Below, one piece after another: positions 63,412 through 64,000 of a stretch of DNA of 64,000 nucleotides (its first letter is position 1; the number at the start of each line of letters is the position of its first letter). The stretch lies in the NCBI RefSeq assembly GCF_028858725.1, contig NC_084768.1:29356664-29420663 (forward strand). The letters are read 5' to 3'. Position numbers and translations under genes: made by a program. The DNA is from Colius striatus (Eukaryota > Chordata > Aves > Coliiformes > Coliidae). A model generated the notes under the pieces. It had not been told where the DNA came from. It saw nothing but the letters and a program-made list of their open reading frames with translations, and did no database searches.

Positions 63412-64000
63412 GTGAGTAGCGCGGCCGGCACGCTCGCTCCGGGCCGCCCCGCACCTCCCCGGCTGCCGCACGGCCCGGCCCCGCGCTCCCACCGCCGCCG
63501 CAGCTCCGCGCGGGCCGCCGCTCCTCGGTCGTCTCCGTCCTTGGCCTGCTCAAAGCGCCTGGTCCCTTCCGCGACCCCCTACCCCGGTGCCCGGGTCCCT
63601 CTGCGGTGCCCGCCCTCCTGCCTCCGGCAGCGCCGGGGTCCCGTCGCTCTTCCCCGCGGCCTCTTGGTGCCCTCCGGGCGGCTGCCGTGGGCTTCCCGCA
63701 CCGCTTCGTGTCGGCCCCTGGCTCTGCCGGGCCTCTGCATCCCACCCCAGGCCCGGCGGGCTGTGTGGGGAGCCCGGCCTCGGCCTGCCGCCGTCTCCAG
63801 CCGGACCAGCCAGCTGTGGTCCTGCCTCGGCTGCTGCAGCCCGCTGCCAGGGATGGCTGATGGTGCCTCTCCCCACCCGGCACCTCGCGGGCAGATGAGG
63901 CCGGTGCCGGCTCCTTCACCGGCTTCTGCCTCTTGGCCACTTTTCCAGAGGCTGAGAGTGTGCCCACCGTGCTGCAGCAGCCTCACTGAGGGGTCCTCAC
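63412..64000 (+). other. Probable intron 1 of the rightward gene
   Basis: GC-rich sequence after the candidate donor, with open frames on both strands that have no recognisable domain. No acceptor or coding exon is identifiable before the window ends. Confidence 0.35.

Larger units (their letters stand above)
62100..63760. promoter_or_regulatory. CpG island, probable bidirectional promoter
   Basis: A long CpG-dense block covers LURAP1 exon 1, its 5' side and the region to the right. It contains several Sp1-type GGGCGG boxes around 63,140-63,280. No TATA box is evident. LURAP1 reads leftward from it, and a strong rightward splice donor lies at 63,411, so it probably drives two divergent genes. 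The transcription starts cannot be placed from sequence alone. Confidence 0.7.

Noticed and set aside
61744-63967. Minus-strand frames of 318-363 codons around the CpG island
   Set aside because: GC- and CpG-rich DNA of the promoter and intron. They are proline/arginine/glycine-rich with no family, and partly overlap the true LURAP1 exon 1 in another frame.

Overview
The window is vertebrate nuclear DNA, almost certainly from a bird. It has intron-split genes with GT-AG boundaries and CpG-island promoters. Its only recognisable interspersed repeats are CR1 (chicken repeat 1) LINE fragments, at least six of them, with the typical ATTCTGTG/ATTCTATG-type 3' ends. There is no bacterial gene organisation. 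Most open frames in the window are chance frames in non-coding DNA.

Layout. Positions 1 to about 39,000 hold no gene I can support. This stretch is intergenic DNA (or a large intron of an unseen gene) with CR1 fragments, several AT-rich blocks rich in homeodomain-type cores that look like candidate conserved regulatory elements, and an ~850-bp degenerate minisatellite (about 23,325-24,175) built on TTCC-T-(G/A)-GAA palindromes. At about 39,010-39,700 a CpG island opens a rightward gene. This has a probable non-coding exon ending at 39,618, a second exon (39,963-40,701) and a terminal exon (50,628-50,803), with a 3' UTR to about 52,430. It encodes a 217-residue protein with two membrane segments and a glycosylatable loop, which I do not recognise. 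The second exon begins with a separate 56-codon upstream ORF. The ~9.9-kb intron holds more candidate regulatory blocks and a CR1 fragment.

From 52,430 to about 57,300 is GC-rich intergenic DNA. The leftward gene at 57,300-63,095 is LURAP1 (leucine-rich adaptor protein 1), with two coding exons, 293 residues and a C-terminal QDDVTFL tail. Its start codon sits in a large CpG island directly behind a (CCG)7/C13 tract. On the other side of this island a likely non-coding first exon of a rightward gene ends at 63,411. By human gene order (LURAP1 beside POMGNT1, head to head) that gene may be POMGNT1, but no POMGNT1 coding sequence is in the window.

The two-membrane-segment gene and LURAP1 are convergent, with 3' ends about 4.9 kb apart. 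LURAP1 and the rightward gene appear to share a bidirectional promoter. The points most worth a second look are the unrecognised membrane protein with its upstream ORF and purine-repeat 3' UTR, and the STAT-site-like minisatellite.
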